Source: Paulownia fortunei
Lineage: Eukaryota > Streptophyta > Magnoliopsida > Lamiales > Paulowniaceae
Direction: 5' to 3'
NCBI GenBank assembly: GCA_019321725.1
Contig: CM033113.1
Coordinates: 1,302,001 to 1,366,000, forward strand
Length of the DNA stretch: 64,000 bases
Shown here: positions 32,766 through 45,407 of the stretch, piece after piece
Layout of the letters: each line of letters begins with the position of its first letter
Numbering within the stretch: the stretch's first letter is position 1
Notes under the pieces: generated by a model
What the model was told of the DNA's origin: nothing
The model's input: the letters and a program-made list of their open reading frames with translations, nothing else
Databases searched by the model: none
Made by a program: the position numbers and the translations under genes

Positions 32766-35700
32766 CTACATGGGTTCATCAGAGAGAGCGTTAGAATCCG
32801 CCTCCAAGCTGCGCCTCTTCTTTTTTCCTTCCCCGTGTCTAGACCTTCTTGGAGCCTCATCCTCACTTTCACTTTCATCATTCCTGTGGCTGTTTCCAGC
32901 ACTATAATGATCATGTTGTTGAGCTTTCCCTCTCTGCTGATACTGACCTACATCGCCAGGTCCACCAACGGAGCCTGCCATCTCTTGACCCTTACCTTCA
33001 TCTGAACCATTATTCCTATCACCAGTTGGTGCTTTCTGATCTCTCTTAGCTCGATTAGAATTTTGAGAAGGCTGTGTTGGCGGTGGTGCATAAAAAGGGA
33101 GCATACCAACTGGTCGGCCAGCTCTTGCTGCAGCAGTAGCACCAACACCCATTCCACCCATGAAAGGAGCCCTTCCTGGACCCATCATCATCCCAAATCC
33201 ACCAGAAGGCCGGCCAGGGAACATCATCCCAGAGGCAGGACCTGCAAAATCACCAGAGATTCTAGGACCATATGGTCCAAAGCCACGGGGAGCCATACCA
33301 AAAAGATCAGGCATGGGAAAACCATCAGGATTCATAGGTCCATAAGAAAATCCATCACCCCCCATCAAGTTGGGGGGAAAACCTCGCATCCCAGGGAAAG
33401 GCCGAGCACCACGTGCAAGAGGCATCTGAGGAGGCCACATCATTCCTCTACCCCTTCCCCTTCCTCGAGCTCCGAACACCTGTCCAAGGCTTTCATCCTC
33501 TTCTTCACTTTCTTCTTCTTCCTCTTCTTCATTATCTTCAAATGGTACAATATCTGGATTTTCATTCCCATTCTCAAGGTTTACTCCCTTTGCCTTCTCC
33601 TCTTCTCGTTTTGATTCTGCTGCGAGCGAGACAGCCTGAGGAAACGATAAAATTTTCCAATTTCAATCATTTGATGCCCATTCGAACGATAATACAGTAT
33701 AATGCACCACAAAAAAGTTGCATAATTGTAATGCTCGTGTTGCTTCCTCACAATACATGCAGTTTAGAACTAGATGCTTCATGCATCAGATAATTGCTAA
33801 CTGCAACATTGCCCTAAGATAAGTAATACATGGAACCTATTCACAGTAAAGCACTGAACTAAGCAAACAATTATAAAGGAAAGACCATTTAAACATCACA
33901 GACACTGGGTGTGACCATTTACATGGGCATATCTAAAATAATAACAGCAATAGTTTTCACCCACTACAGGTAAGAAGTACAACAAGAAAAAACAATATTA
34001 ACTTATATTGGAGTTTCCGAGAAAACACTGGAATAATTCTCATCTTCAATATTCAAAGGTAAAAAAGGAGGATTAGTAGCATGATGAAGCTACTGGACTG
34101 AGGATGGATATCAAACCTAAAAAGTTTTAAGCTTTTTGACCAAAAACTCCTAGATACAATCCAGTGAAATATCCTGAACTCAATTTCAAGAAATACAATT
34201 ACCATAAGATCACTGTCTGGCTCGAGGTAGAGCAAGGATGCCAACTGCTCACCAATAGAAGGCTCCAGTTCCTGACAGTCTCTACTTATCTGCAACAAAA
34301 TGAACAAAGTAATGTAAAAAATAGTCAGCCTCCGGATAGAGTATGAAAAACATACTGGAAACGAGAGAGCGAGAAGACAATATGAAGAGCCCAAAGTAAG
34401 GTAGGAAAAAAATGAGGGCAACATTCTCTAAATCATCTAAAATGACTCTGACAAGTCCTTCTAACACCAAGGGTTAATTGCTGCCCTCTAGTGTACCACT
34501 GCAACGCAGCTTAATTGACGAAATCTGAAGTCCATTTAAAACTCCAAGAAAACAATTGGCTTTCCTTAAAAGTTTTCAAGTGATTTATATAAAAATATAA
34601 AACTTGATAATCTCAAAATATATTTTGGAAATGTAGGACAAGCGATGTTCAAGTACCTTTACTGGTAAGTTCTCGTTGAATGGGTTTCTCAAATGCCGAG
34701 TTTTGTTGAAGGACAATTCACCGAGCTGCATGCATGTATCATGGTTACTTATTTCAGTATTTATCCATTACATATAGAAACATATAAATAGCCTGAAATA
34801 CCAAACTACAAGTGGAACTTGAATGCATGATTATGATGGACACCCACAGTAGCTGATCTTATGTAACAGTTGAAGTAGTCCCAAAATCACTATGACACTG
34901 CAGAAATCCTCATTTTCTTTTCATATTTCAACATTTTAAGTTAACAAGTAGATTAATAATTTTAAGTTATGAATGGGATACAAATAACAAACACAAAAAG
35001 CAGTCTGCATGACCATTGATCTATCCACATAGTTACAGTAATCTGATTGGAATATCGTGGAATAAGAATATGTCTTTTACAATGATCAACACACACAACA
35101 TGCATACATACACGCCACTGCTTGTGAAATGTCACATATCATTGTATAGTAATTAAGTTAAAAACGTACAGCACGTGCACAGTCTTTCCAGACTGCCAGC
35201 AAGAATGGAGATAGTGAAAACTTCAGGTTTTGTACATAAGATAGAGACTATGGCACAATGAAGTATAACTATTCTATAATCCCAGAGCCAAGAACAAATT
35301 ATACAAATATGAAGAGTAAGTCCACCATTCAACATTCCACATAAGAAAAGTAGACACTTAAAGATTTGACTTCTAATGGCATACACAGACACAATTACCT
35401 TGTAAGAAAATAATAACTTCTTGTTTGCATCAAGAAAATTGTTGCTCTGTGACAGCACTAATTATATCATCTCAATGTGGTAACAAATATATGCGGCGGC
35501 ATAAAATACACTTCAATTAGTGTTTAATAACCATGAGATAGTGTTATTGAGCACAAGACAGGTTCCAGAATTAATATTCAACTTTCTTGTTTGTAAGAGT
35601 AACAACTCAACCAACACTTCAGGCAAGTATCAAAGGCAAAACATGGACCCAATACTGATTTTGTATCTAAGGAATTGCCATCTAGTGATCTCACAGTAAA

Positions 35701-38700
35701 TCTCTTGCTTAAATTGTGACAGAGGAGAAGGGGAGGGTCGAGATACACCATAGTAAGTTCAAGCATTCTAGATCATCAGCTGCCTCAAGCTCTGTAATTC
35801 TCAAAATCATGAAAGACATTCTTTCACAAGTATCATGAAAGTGAAAGGATGTGAGAAAAAAAATGGTCATGTAAAAGGCTAACAGCTTTAGTGAGGACGT
35901 AAGCATTAGATAACTTCCAAATTCCAACAAGAAATTATGATTGTCGAACCAACACAAATAAAGATTGGTTATGCAGGAAGAAAGCTGGATTAAATCTTCA
36001 CCAAAGTATTATTCCTAATCATCTTACATATTCTCAAAGAAGATGCTGACAAGAATTAAATAACAGGAGTTCCAATCATCTCATAGCAGACAGATTTGAA
36101 TACTGATGTTCCTCAACATATATTAAACTTCAATAAATGAGCCATATGGTCAGGACCTTCAACCATTTGAGAGCAAAGTTCCGTCCATAATGAGCAGTTC
36201 CGTGAGAATGCTTCCAGTTTCCTCCACCAACAGAGCCACCAATTCTGGATGTCATCTTTGCACAACCCTAGTAAACCACAAATAGATCTATCATGATACA
36301 GACAAATAGGTAGTTACTGTCTAATACTGAAAAACCCGGAAGTTTCATGTGCTTTCTGATATATAAGTTATAACCACTCAAATTGGTATTCCGCTGTCAA
36401 TAACGTGAAAAACCCACCTGAAAATGTCGAGTCTTGTTAACTGAAAAGATCAAAATGACATTATCGACAGATTCAAAAGCGTCATTAAGCTTAGCCTCAT
36501 TGCTTCGCTGAGTTGCCCATACTCCTTGTTGTACAGACAGCTCCAGATTCTCGTGGTTGCAACTTTTGACCACAAAGTACCTAAAAGAACCATATGCACA
36601 TGGAATAAGTGTATAAGTGAAAGTGAGTCAACTGAATAATCCTTCTCCTTTTTTTTCTTTCTTTTTTTTTCAGGGGGGGGGGGTGCGGGCGAAGGAGGGA
36701 AGGACGGGAGAGACGTTATTAGGAAACTATTAAGAGGAAGTCGATGTAAAAGTACTTTACCATTCTAAACATTTAAAATAAACTAGAAGGGGCAACTAGA
36801 AGAACCAATAGCCCAAGCTTATAGAGCATAGCTCGGGAGAGAGAAGACAATACACAGGCATAAATATCAATGGCATTGAAATCAATGTCAAATAATTTTA
36901 TACGTATTTACTATGTTAAACAACTTGGGATCCACAAAAGTATACATGTGACCAATGAGAAGAGGAACACTTCAGTTCATACCTCAACCATTTGAAACAC
37001 TAGGGATATGTTTGGTTGTGATCCGGGAGAATGTTTTCTTTGGGCCCAGAACAAGATCATGTTTGTTTCTCCATTCCCCCAACACAAACACATTCTCCCC
37101 CAAAATAAAATGGGCCCACTATATATCAACATCAATACATTATCAAATTACTATATTACTATAAATATATATCATCTTTTTTACATTCAAGAAATACAAC
37201 ATATAACATCAAAAAACGCTGATGTGACAACCCAACACAACCTTACATTACAAAACTGCTACAGTAAAAATCCCCTCCCAAATACATACAAACATTACTG
37301 TCATTCTCTCTTCATTCTCCCAAAACACATTGCACCAAAATACCTTATCCCAAAACACCCAAAACATAACTAGGTGTAAATGAATCGCCAGCATCTGAGG
37401 ACTGGCATACAAAACACAATGACTAGTATTCTGCTTGCTAAACTAAAGAATTGTCTAGTTTGCAAGATCTATGTCAATTGAACTTATTAATTCAGAGAGC
37501 AGGAAGCTCATAAGGGTCACCAAGAACTCAATAAGTCCACAAAAGAATAACTAGTTCAACCAGTAGTAAGAAACTTTACAAAGTTAAGAATCACAAGATT
37601 ATTCCAAAATCAAAGGTAACACCGCGTAATGATAATTGACAAACAATTATTTAATGAAATTATACGCACCACATAACAATATGGTCTAGGCCCTCCCTGC
37701 GTCCAGCCCAGCCCAAAATACACACACATAAATACATAGATTTACAATTACAACAATAATATATAAATCAGTAAATAAAGGGAACTGAACTCTTCTCTCA
37801 CAGGAAGTTTGAATTCATCAGTCTTGTCAAACAAGACTTGCCCTTATGAATTTGTAGCCACATAAAGCCTTGAAAGAATGTCATATCTTTACTCTTCTAC
37901 TCTAGATTTGGTTTTAAATGCAACCCAACCCACTGCTTGACTCAATCTTCTTCCCTCTAAATCAATACAGCCACAATCAATTATGAGGAACAATGGCATC
38001 TGAGGTTCAATTAAGTAGCAAGAAAAACACACCCAACTAAAGAAAAAAACAGAGAGGAAACATGCCCACTTTCAGACCAAGACCCAAGTTAACTGCAGAA
38101 ATTAGCAGTTGACTTGAAATCTGATGGTGATCAAATTTTAAGGAATTACCTCCTTCATGCCGTGTAAGCATATTCTAAAGCTGCCCATAAAATCAGAAAA
38201 AAACCTTGCTGGTCCAAAGGTATTACATATTGTGAGGTCCATACACAATTCAAACATTGAAAATCCGAGGAAAGAAAGTATGGCAATCAGGCAAAAGGCC
38301 CTGATTAGCCATCAACATATACACTGGAGATCATAAGTTCTCTAGACTAAGAGAGCACTCTGATCAACTTTCAAGAACTAAATAGCACCCAAAACAGACT
38401 TTTTATTATTTTTTCTTCCATTTGAGGAATATACTTAAATGGTATTGTAATTTGCTCTACAAGATGCAAGCTTCAGAACAGGAAACCTGGCTGCTATCTA
38501 GTATTGAAGAACACTTTTCGGCAAGAGAAGTTTTAGTTTTTCAAAAAAGGGAGAAATAGTACATGAACAAAATTTCTCCTAGAGAGAAAAACTAAGAAAT
38601 GTTACTTTTTCGGTTTTTCCGTATCTCATTCATCAAGTTAACCAGAATAGCTAAAAGATACCTTGCTTAAGAGTACTTCTTTTATCGACTACCAGATTAA

Positions 38701-40513
38701 TACATAAGAATGCTAGCTTCTCAATAAACTTGATGAGCTCAGTGCAATTCGAAGCCCATACATAGAAGCAATGACAAAAGAACGTGTCCACATTTATTAA
38801 TTAAAAATGTTGCAATGACTAAAGAAATGCATATCGCTCACATCAATTCTTCCTACATGTTCACAGATCAGCCAAAGAACAAAAGGACATGAGCAAAGAT
38901 ATTAAATACATCGTCCAGAGAGCAATAATAAGGAATTAAACACGTGACAACAGTTAATTACAGCTGATGTGGGAGAAAATCTCATAAAAAAACTTCGACA
39001 TATAAATACATGACCTGGTTTGCAACCTAATTAAAGACCTTGTTCTGAACACACCTAGATGTTCCTTGGGGCAGGGGTGTAGCAGTCCTACTAGCTTGAT
39101 TTTGCTGGCTATTGGGAAGATTCAGTACTTGAACCTGGCTGCCCTGCTGCTGAGGCTGTCCTCCTTGCTGTGGCTGTTGAAGCACATTAACAGACTCTGT
39201 CATGGTAGTTTTTCCTACTTGATTTGTACCGTTTGGTCCTTGTGGAAGCTGGGACTTTTCTGTCTGCTGGACAAAGTTGGTATTACGGTTTTGAAAAAAT
39301 CTGTTAGAGTTTCCATAGTTGTATGAAGCCAATTGCTGAATCTTCTGAAGAACTTCTTCCACAGGAGGCGGAGGTCCTGGCAGCTTTGCATGCCTGTATC
39401 TACAATCAGGACCATTTGGACAAAATCCCAGTTTATACCTGCAACATAACACCACCAATCAGAAAACAGAAAAGGGCTCGCAATTCAGACCATGAAAATG
39501 AAGACATGAACAAGTAATCATTTTATTTCCCCCCTAAAAAAGGTGAATAGAGGATGTCTAGAGACAAGATACAGACAAAAGAATATATATGACAGGCATT
39601 GTTTGTTGCATAACAAATATGTTAGTGAAAATTCTACTGGGCTCCCCTGCACCCTGGAGAGAAGCATTTAGGCAAATGTCACTAAATTCATACCAAGTGC
39701 AACAGACCCGCGCCATTGCAGGATCTGGAGAGTTAGATGGACTTAGCCTTGCCCTGAAGGGAGACTGTTTCCATGACTCATACCTTTGACCTCCAGGTCA
39801 CAATGAGATGACAACTACTGTTGCACCAAAGCCCACCCTCCTTAGGTCATATTGTATGTATGTAAATGAAATCCCAATCTAACTTTTCATAATGTAGACG
39901 AATATCAAATTCCCAAGATATACAATGGCAATAACGCACTATGTTGTTCGTTTTGCCAGGAAATAACAATTACTGTTCCAATTATCTAAAAGCATCCAGT
40001 GGACAGAACTAAAGACATACCCATTTATCTATCCATATTTTTTTTAAAACCATGGTATTCACATTGCAAGAGGAGAATTATCACTAAAATTGAAGGCAAA
40101 ACGACACCATATACATACATATTGCACTCCTTTATATCCTCATTTGTGTGTTTGTACACGCAATCCTGCTCGCGGCACTCTCCATAGAGGCGAAAAAATC
40201 GGCAAACCGGCATCCGCGACTTGTCGTACTGATGAAGGAACCCACAGGCGTCGCCTTTCATGCACAGTGATCGCAGCCAGTGCCGACATACAGTCTGCCG
40301 GAAGCTCCGCCTTCCCCCGCCACCCATCCCCTCCGCCGCCTGCGTCGCCGGCATGGGGGCTGCGGAAGGGTTATTGGCATTCGCCGCGGCGCCCGATGCG
40401 ATGTTCGCATCCGCCGATGATTGGATTACGGGTACCGATGCAGTCGGATGAACAGGGCCCGTATCTAGCCCGCCCTCGAAATCAAAGCTTAAACCACCTT
40501 CTCCATCATCCAT
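32766..40513 (-). CDS. CPSF30: CPSF30-L: CCCH zinc-finger polyadenylation factor with YTH domain, complete
   Basis: Seven exons on the minus strand: 40513-40119, 39438-39055, 36580-36418, 36267-36157, 34725-34657, 34289-34203, 33635-32766. Phases agree and the sum is 2,079 nt (692 residues). Three CCCH fingers are visible: Cys76-Cys84-Cys90-His94, Cys104-Cys113-Cys118-His122 and Cys130-Cys138-Cys144-His148. A Gln/Pro-rich linker follows. A YTH domain spans about residues 261-400 (start Tyr-Phe-Val-Val-Lys-Ser), with likely aromatic-cage tryptophans at 281 (Val-Trp-Ala-Thr-Gln) and 332 (Gly-Asn-Trp-Lys-His). The tail is acidic, then Gly/Pro/Met/Arg-rich, then Ser/Asp/Arg-charged. In plants this protein binds RNA in the CPSF complex, and the long form reads m6A to steer poly(A) site choice. 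Intron 2 is 2.47 kb and contains a likely alternative end of the mRNA. Confidence 0.97.
37003..37371. mobile_element. Possible MITE in CPSF30 intron 2
   Basis: The left end is GGGATATGTTTGGTTGTG. The right end, inverted, begins AGTTATGTTTTGGGTG. Between them a C/A-rich right half mirrors a G/T-rich left margin. About 370 bp, no open frame with a domain, and no clear target duplication. Confidence 0.5.
38793..39055 (-). terminator. Alternative 3' end inside CPSF30 intron 2 (short isoform)
   Basis: If the donor after exon 2 is not used, the reading frame continues from 39054 for eight codons and stops at TAA/TAG near 39027. A minus-strand AATAAA lies at 38798-38793, about 230 bases further on. 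Arabidopsis makes a zinc-finger-only CPSF30-S by polyadenylation within the equivalent intron. The same arrangement here is inferred from the in-frame stop, the signal and the unusually long intron. Confidence 0.6.
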
Positions 40514-42824
40514 CTTTATAATTATAAATAAATAGAAAAAGAAAAAAAAAAGGTACCGGTGTATTTGTATGTATATATATGTAAGTATACGCTGCGAAAT
40601 TCGGCGAATGGTGGGGTTCTGGAGTTACAGAGTGAGAGGTTTTGGGTGTTGAAAAAGGACACTAATGGGGAAGAAAGACGAATAATGAGAAAAAAAAAAC
40701 GCAGAGAAAGTAGGTTCTGGTGTTGTTACCAGTTTAAGGTACAACCTGTGATGCGGTTAGTGAATGTTACCTTGTGCATCGAATTTTGTACCTTTCGTCG
40801 GGTGTAAAAAAAATAAACACTGTTATTAAATTTTACAGCTTGGGGCCGAAGTGCTTGCTCTATCAGATCACACTTTGACCAGTGCCCTCACCATGTACAA
40901 GTGCTGAGAAATATGGTGTAGCGTTTTTCTTGTGGGACTTTGTGGGGTAAATAGCAATTTTGCCCTTGAGTTTGGAAAAATAGCACCATAAATTTATTAA
41001 TGTATGTTTTATTCTCAAATATAAAAAATTCCCGAGTTCATTTTACAACATTGGCTGATAATTTGCCCTTAATTCCAAACATCATCTTTTTTTTTGTGAT
41101 CTAATGTTTATTAGTGGTAGAGCATTTTTTTCCTAATTTCAATTACTTTTAATATTTATAGTTGCTAGTTTAACAATACATTTTAGCTCGAAATTATAAA
41201 ATATATTCTAAAAATACAATAAAATCAGTGAAAAAATAGAATTCTGACATTAAAAACGTGACTTAAATCTTAGAGCAATGAGTGATTTATATTTTGTGAC
41301 TATAAATATTTTGTAATATTTCAATAGATTATAAGAGATATTTTGAAACTGTAAACTTAGAAATAGCGTCTCTATCGCTTGGACGAAATATGCTTCAGTT
41401 CAACCAAACACCATAGGCATTAAACTAGTTGAGGTAAGCCAGTGTGCTTCTCGAAGTTTTGGTAGTGAGGCTTGCATAATGATATATTGGACGAAATTTA
41501 AAATTTTGAAAGTTTGAAAGTAATATTTTTTGTTTATTTAATTATATTTTTCTAAGTTATATTTACACGTGTTTCATACGATTTAAATTAAAAAATAATT
41601 TATCGAGTGTAGTAGTAATTAATAACTTTTACTAGTATCGTGTTTTATTTGACTCTACAATGATGACCACAATGATCATACAAAAACATCAAGTATTGGA
41701 AGAAAAGCTTATTTTATATCTAACGACAAACATGGGGGAAAATAATGCACCAAATTATAAGCTGGTGTTAATTCTTTAAAATAATTTTATTCCTCATAAA
41801 TATGGAGAAAAAAAAAGTTACAACATTGATAGTAAATAGATGGCAATGGATAGATTTGGCCAAACTTAAAACGTGCCCGTCAAAAAAAAATTGACCCACA
41901 CTCAACGAGTTATATCTATTTTATTATTTTAAAAATATTAAATATATATATTTTTTAACAAAACTATACACTCAAACTTTTTAAAAAACATGTATTTTCC
42001 AAAAATATTACATAAATATATATCATACATTAAAAAAATAAATAAGACTAATTTGGGGAGGGGTGGGTTTGAAAACAAAAATGCACGCTCATTCCAAATT
42101 CATTTGTAATAATAAAAATACATCACATTACCGTATCTAGTAAATATATTGTACAAACTATGAAGCAAACACAAGATCGAATAAATCAAAATATATGCGA
42201 TGTGGTAAAAAATTAACACAAATAATTTAGTTGCATTGAAGTTAAGTTGGGCACTTAATCTCCAACCAGGGTTAAAAAAATCTCCAAACCACAGGCTCAA
42301 AATCTTGAAATGCCCAAATTATATATATCCAATGTGACCTGGAGCACAATAAATGATAGGAAAAATGGAGTATGTCTCGTTTCAAACCTTAAAATGCCAA
42401 AATTAGTTTTGAAGTTAAATAGCAATGTACATTGCAAGATAACATATCATTATATAAAAGTTAAATAAGACTAAAAAATGCAATTAAATTTCTGGTATTC
42501 ACTAAAATTGACGTAAAGAGTAAAATTTAATTATTTATTTTAAATAACAAATTGGAGCATAAATCCACAAAGAAATGAACGCATCAAATTATTCCCAATT
42601 GTTGTCAAAATGCAAAAGGAATCAAATATTTTATGACAGTATGAGCATGAATGACACTAACCCTGACCCTACTATTCAATCAATTACTTATTTCTTCGTT
42701 AGTATTATCATTTCGCTTTATTTTCTTCTTTTCAAACAATATTTGGTACATATACCAATATATAATCTTAAAAGTTCCATGATAAATATTATTAACTATC
42801 CTCTTTAGAAATATGCATTTGATT
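40514..42824. other. CPSF30 promoter side and AT-rich intergenic DNA
   Basis: The first ~300 bases are the likely leader and promoter of CPSF30 on the minus strand, with an interrupted TA/TG microsatellite at about 40560-40590. The rest is AT-rich, and I see neither a gene nor a well-bounded repeat in it. Confidence 0.5.
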
Positions 42825-43189
42825 TGAAAATCACCTCTTCATAATGGATCGGGCGAGCTGAATTACTGTAGAACGAGAATGCTGACCAGTCATGATTTGG
42901 TGGGTTGCTATCTGCGTCACGAATTAGGATTGCCCGACGAAAGCCCTCCGATGCTCAAATCAGTAAGTTGCGTAGGTGAATTAAAGCAGAAACTAAAGAG
43001 TGCATAAGTTTTAATTAAATGTATACCTTTCAATTATGAAAATATGAGGGTATTTATAGCGAAAAATAAAATTTTTATGGACTATTGGGCATCTGGCCAA
43101 TTGAAGAGTTTTTCTTTTGGTCTTTAATCTCCCGACCCACTTTTTTTGCCCATATTGCTTAGGTTAATTCATTTAGGTTAAACCCATCA
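42825..43189 (-). repeat. Left LTR (3' LTR) of the gypsy element
   Basis: It begins TG and ends CA on the + strand, and aligns along its whole length with 48067-48430. Shared words include GTAAGTTGCGTA, TCAATTATGAAAATA and GTATTTATAGCGAA. About 365 bp. Confidence 0.8.
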
Positions 43190-43893
43190 TAAGTCCCCTA
43201 CTCTCGAGTAAATCCACCGAGTAAGAGTTAGTCGAGAGTAACCGAAATTTTAATAATTTCTCAAAATGAGATAGTGTTTTTATGGTACTCCAAGTGGAAG
43301 CCTTTGACATATTGTAGATGAGAGTCATAAATCATCAATCATTCAAATAGACTCCCTTACATTGTTGGATTATACCTACTTTCATAAAATTTATCTATTT
43401 AGGTCAAGTTTTCTCTAAGAGAATCATTTTCAACGACATGAGCTATCAAGGTACTTGATCTTACATTTAGGGATCTTTTTCCTCACTTTGATATTTTCAC
43501 CATTTGTTTTTTGTTCAAGTATTCCACTCAATCTTCTTCTTTGTCTTTTTTTTTTTTTTTTTTTTTTTGAGTCAATATGTCGAACACCTTAAAGGCATCA
43601 ATGGTAGGAGTAAATAACAATGATGATGTAGAGGTAGAACCATTTATAATCCACGGTGATGATTCACTATCGTTGTCGGCAAGCTCCACCACCACAGCCT
43701 GCCTTAGAGTCGCGAGCTGCAGCTCGCCAACGGATTGCACGCGTGCTGCAGCACGCTCGTCCAGCGAACAGGCAGCTCACATGAGCGAGCTGCCTACCCG
43801 TTCTTCACCGCGAGCTGGCAACTCGCTATTTCACTATGTGAGCTGCTACAACATCTTGCAATTCCAGCAAGCTACTGGTGCTCGCCAGCTCTT
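43190..43893 (+). other. Internal 3' region of the gypsy element with an antisense open frame
   Basis: After the polypurine-like stretch there is about 340 bp of non-coding DNA, then a long poly-T run (about 43547-43568). A + strand frame from ATG at 43577 runs to 43981, opposite to pol. Its product is 134 residues: an acidic, Ser-rich beginning, then an Ala/Ser/Arg-rich part built from repeated GAGCTGC/GCTCGC words. Its last third lies in the RNase H junction. I do not recognise the product. Some plant gypsy elements of the Tat group carry an antisense gene between pol and the 3' LTR, and this would be the same position. That comparison is inference. Confidence 0.4.
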
Positions 43894-44327
43894 CGTGCGA
43901 ACTGCTGCAACAGCTCGCCGTTCTGGCTTGGTAAGCAATGGAGAGGATACCAAATATCTTTTCACGTCAAAGGCTTGTTGACATTACTCGGTCCACTCAA
44001 AATTCTATCCTTCGTGAAACAACTTGAAGAAATGGAGTTCTTTATCTGCTGACCTTGAAATAAAACGGTTCAAGGCCGCAAGTCTTCCAATTAGCTGTTG
44101 GACATGTTTGATATGTCGTGGATGGAACATGTTCAAAATTACATCAATTTGTTATGAGTTTGTTTCTATACCCCTTTTAAATATCATATATCCCAAAAAC
44201 TTCCCTCATCGCACACCAAATGTGCACTTTGCATGATTTAGCTTTATCTGATATGTTCGCAAAATGTTGAAGAATTATTCCAAGTCTGACACATGGTTGC
44301 ACACCTGCTTGCTCTTGACCAGCATGT
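43894..44327 (-). pseudogene. Gypsy RT/RNase H segment, copy A
   Basis: On the minus strand, reading from 44327, the frame starts with the Met-Leu-Val-Lys-Ser-Lys-Gln that follows the YxDD box. It goes on through Lys-Cys-Thr-Phe-Gly-Val-Arg, Leu-Gly-Tyr-Met-Ile and Gln-Gln-Leu-Ile-Gly-Arg-Leu-Ala-Ala-Leu-Asn-Arg-Phe, and into the start of RNase H. Several in-frame stops are present. At about 43935 the gypsy coding similarity ends and changes to the Ala/Arg-rich junction sequence that is repeated in copies B and C. Confidence 0.85.
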
Positions 44328-44974
44328 GTGAATAAATGTTTTGCTAATTAATTATAGTTCATTTACTGTATCTAAGTGGTTCTTGAAAGGTTCTTGTTTG
44401 TAGCTGTAGTTTTCTCCTCCTTTTCAAACTTTATATTTTTTTTTTCTCGTTTAGTATGCTTGAAGAGGCTGATGGAAACAGAAGTTGAGAGCTTGAAATT
44501 TGGAATGGCACGTTAATTATGACCCTGCCGCGCACAATTTTTCAGGCATAAGGTACTGAGGAACTGTTATAACCGACATGCTTCGGACGCACCTGATAAG
44601 TTCTATCTACTAATTTGTTTATTTGATAGTCTAAAAGTTCTATCTATTTTTGCATGTTCTTTTGCTACCTTCTATTTGTGGGGATTTGAGATGTGAAAAA
44701 GTTAAACTTGATAATAGTAGATTTTATGCGCATGTTTACTTTTAAATTTCTTCGTGTTGGAAACCAAAGTGGAGCATCAGACTGCTGAAATTTGTAATAT
44801 TGTGTTTTTGTGGTGATTGTAACCCAAAATCATTTTTAGTCCGTTGAAGCTTGGGTAATTCTCCTGAATGGAGGTTTCAATGGTTCAATCAATTGAGGAT
44901 CCGATGGAGATGCATAGGAATACTGAGCTGAAACAATCGGATACAGAAACAGAGTTGCAGGAAGAACCATGCTT
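44324..44974 (+). pseudogene. AIR9 5' fragment embedded in gypsy element, copy A
   Basis: 651 bp, collinear with 51346-51995 in the AIR9 gene and in the same orientation. It covers leader intron DNA, the small upstream ORF, the acceptor before the start codon, and the first 36 codons of AIR9 (ATG at 44868). The reading frame is intact through the AIR9 part and then runs into gypsy junction sequence, stopping at 45062 (64 residues). Differences from AIR9 are scattered substitutions, for example Ile for Thr and Met for Val near the start. It has no AIR9 promoter and no downstream exons. Confidence 0.93.
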
Positions 44975-45407
44975 CGTGCGAGCTGCTGCAGCAACTCGTC
45001 ATTCTGGCTTGGTAAGCAATGGAGGGGATACCAAATATCTTTTTAAGTCAAAGGCTTGTTAACATTACTCGGTCCACTCAAAATTATATTCTTCGTGAAA
45101 CACCTTAAAAAAATGGAGTTCTTTATCTGCTGACCTTGAAATAAAACGGCTCAAGGCCGTGAGTCTTCCAATTAGTTATTGGACATGTTTGATATGTCGT
45201 GGTTGGAGCATGTTCAAAATTACATCAATCTGTTATGGGTTTGCTTTTATACCCCTTTCAAATATCATATATCTCAAAAACTTCCCTCATCGCACACCAA
45301 ATGTGCATTTTGCATGATTTAGTTTCATTTGGTATGTTTGCAGAATGTTGAAGAATTATTCCAAGTCTGACACATGGTTGCACGCCTGCTTGCTATTGAC
45401 CAGCATG
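44975..45407 (-). pseudogene. Gypsy RT/RNase H segment, copy B
   Basis: Same content and orientation as copy A, again beginning on the minus strand at the Met-Leu-Val-Lys-Ser motif and ending in the Ala/Arg-rich junction. It differs from copy A by scattered substitutions and single-base changes. The left boundary is fused to the AIR9 CCATGCTT and the right boundary to AIR9 ATGTGTGAATAAATG. Confidence 0.88.

Noticed and set aside
33063..33614. 183-codon plus-strand frame
   Set aside because: It is antisense to the last exon of CPSF30-L; the low-complexity peptide reflects the Gly/Pro/Met-rich coding strand.
44868..45062. A second functional AIR9 gene
   Set aside because: Only the first 36 codons are present, followed by antisense retrotransposon sequence and a stop. 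No LRR or A9 exons follow.
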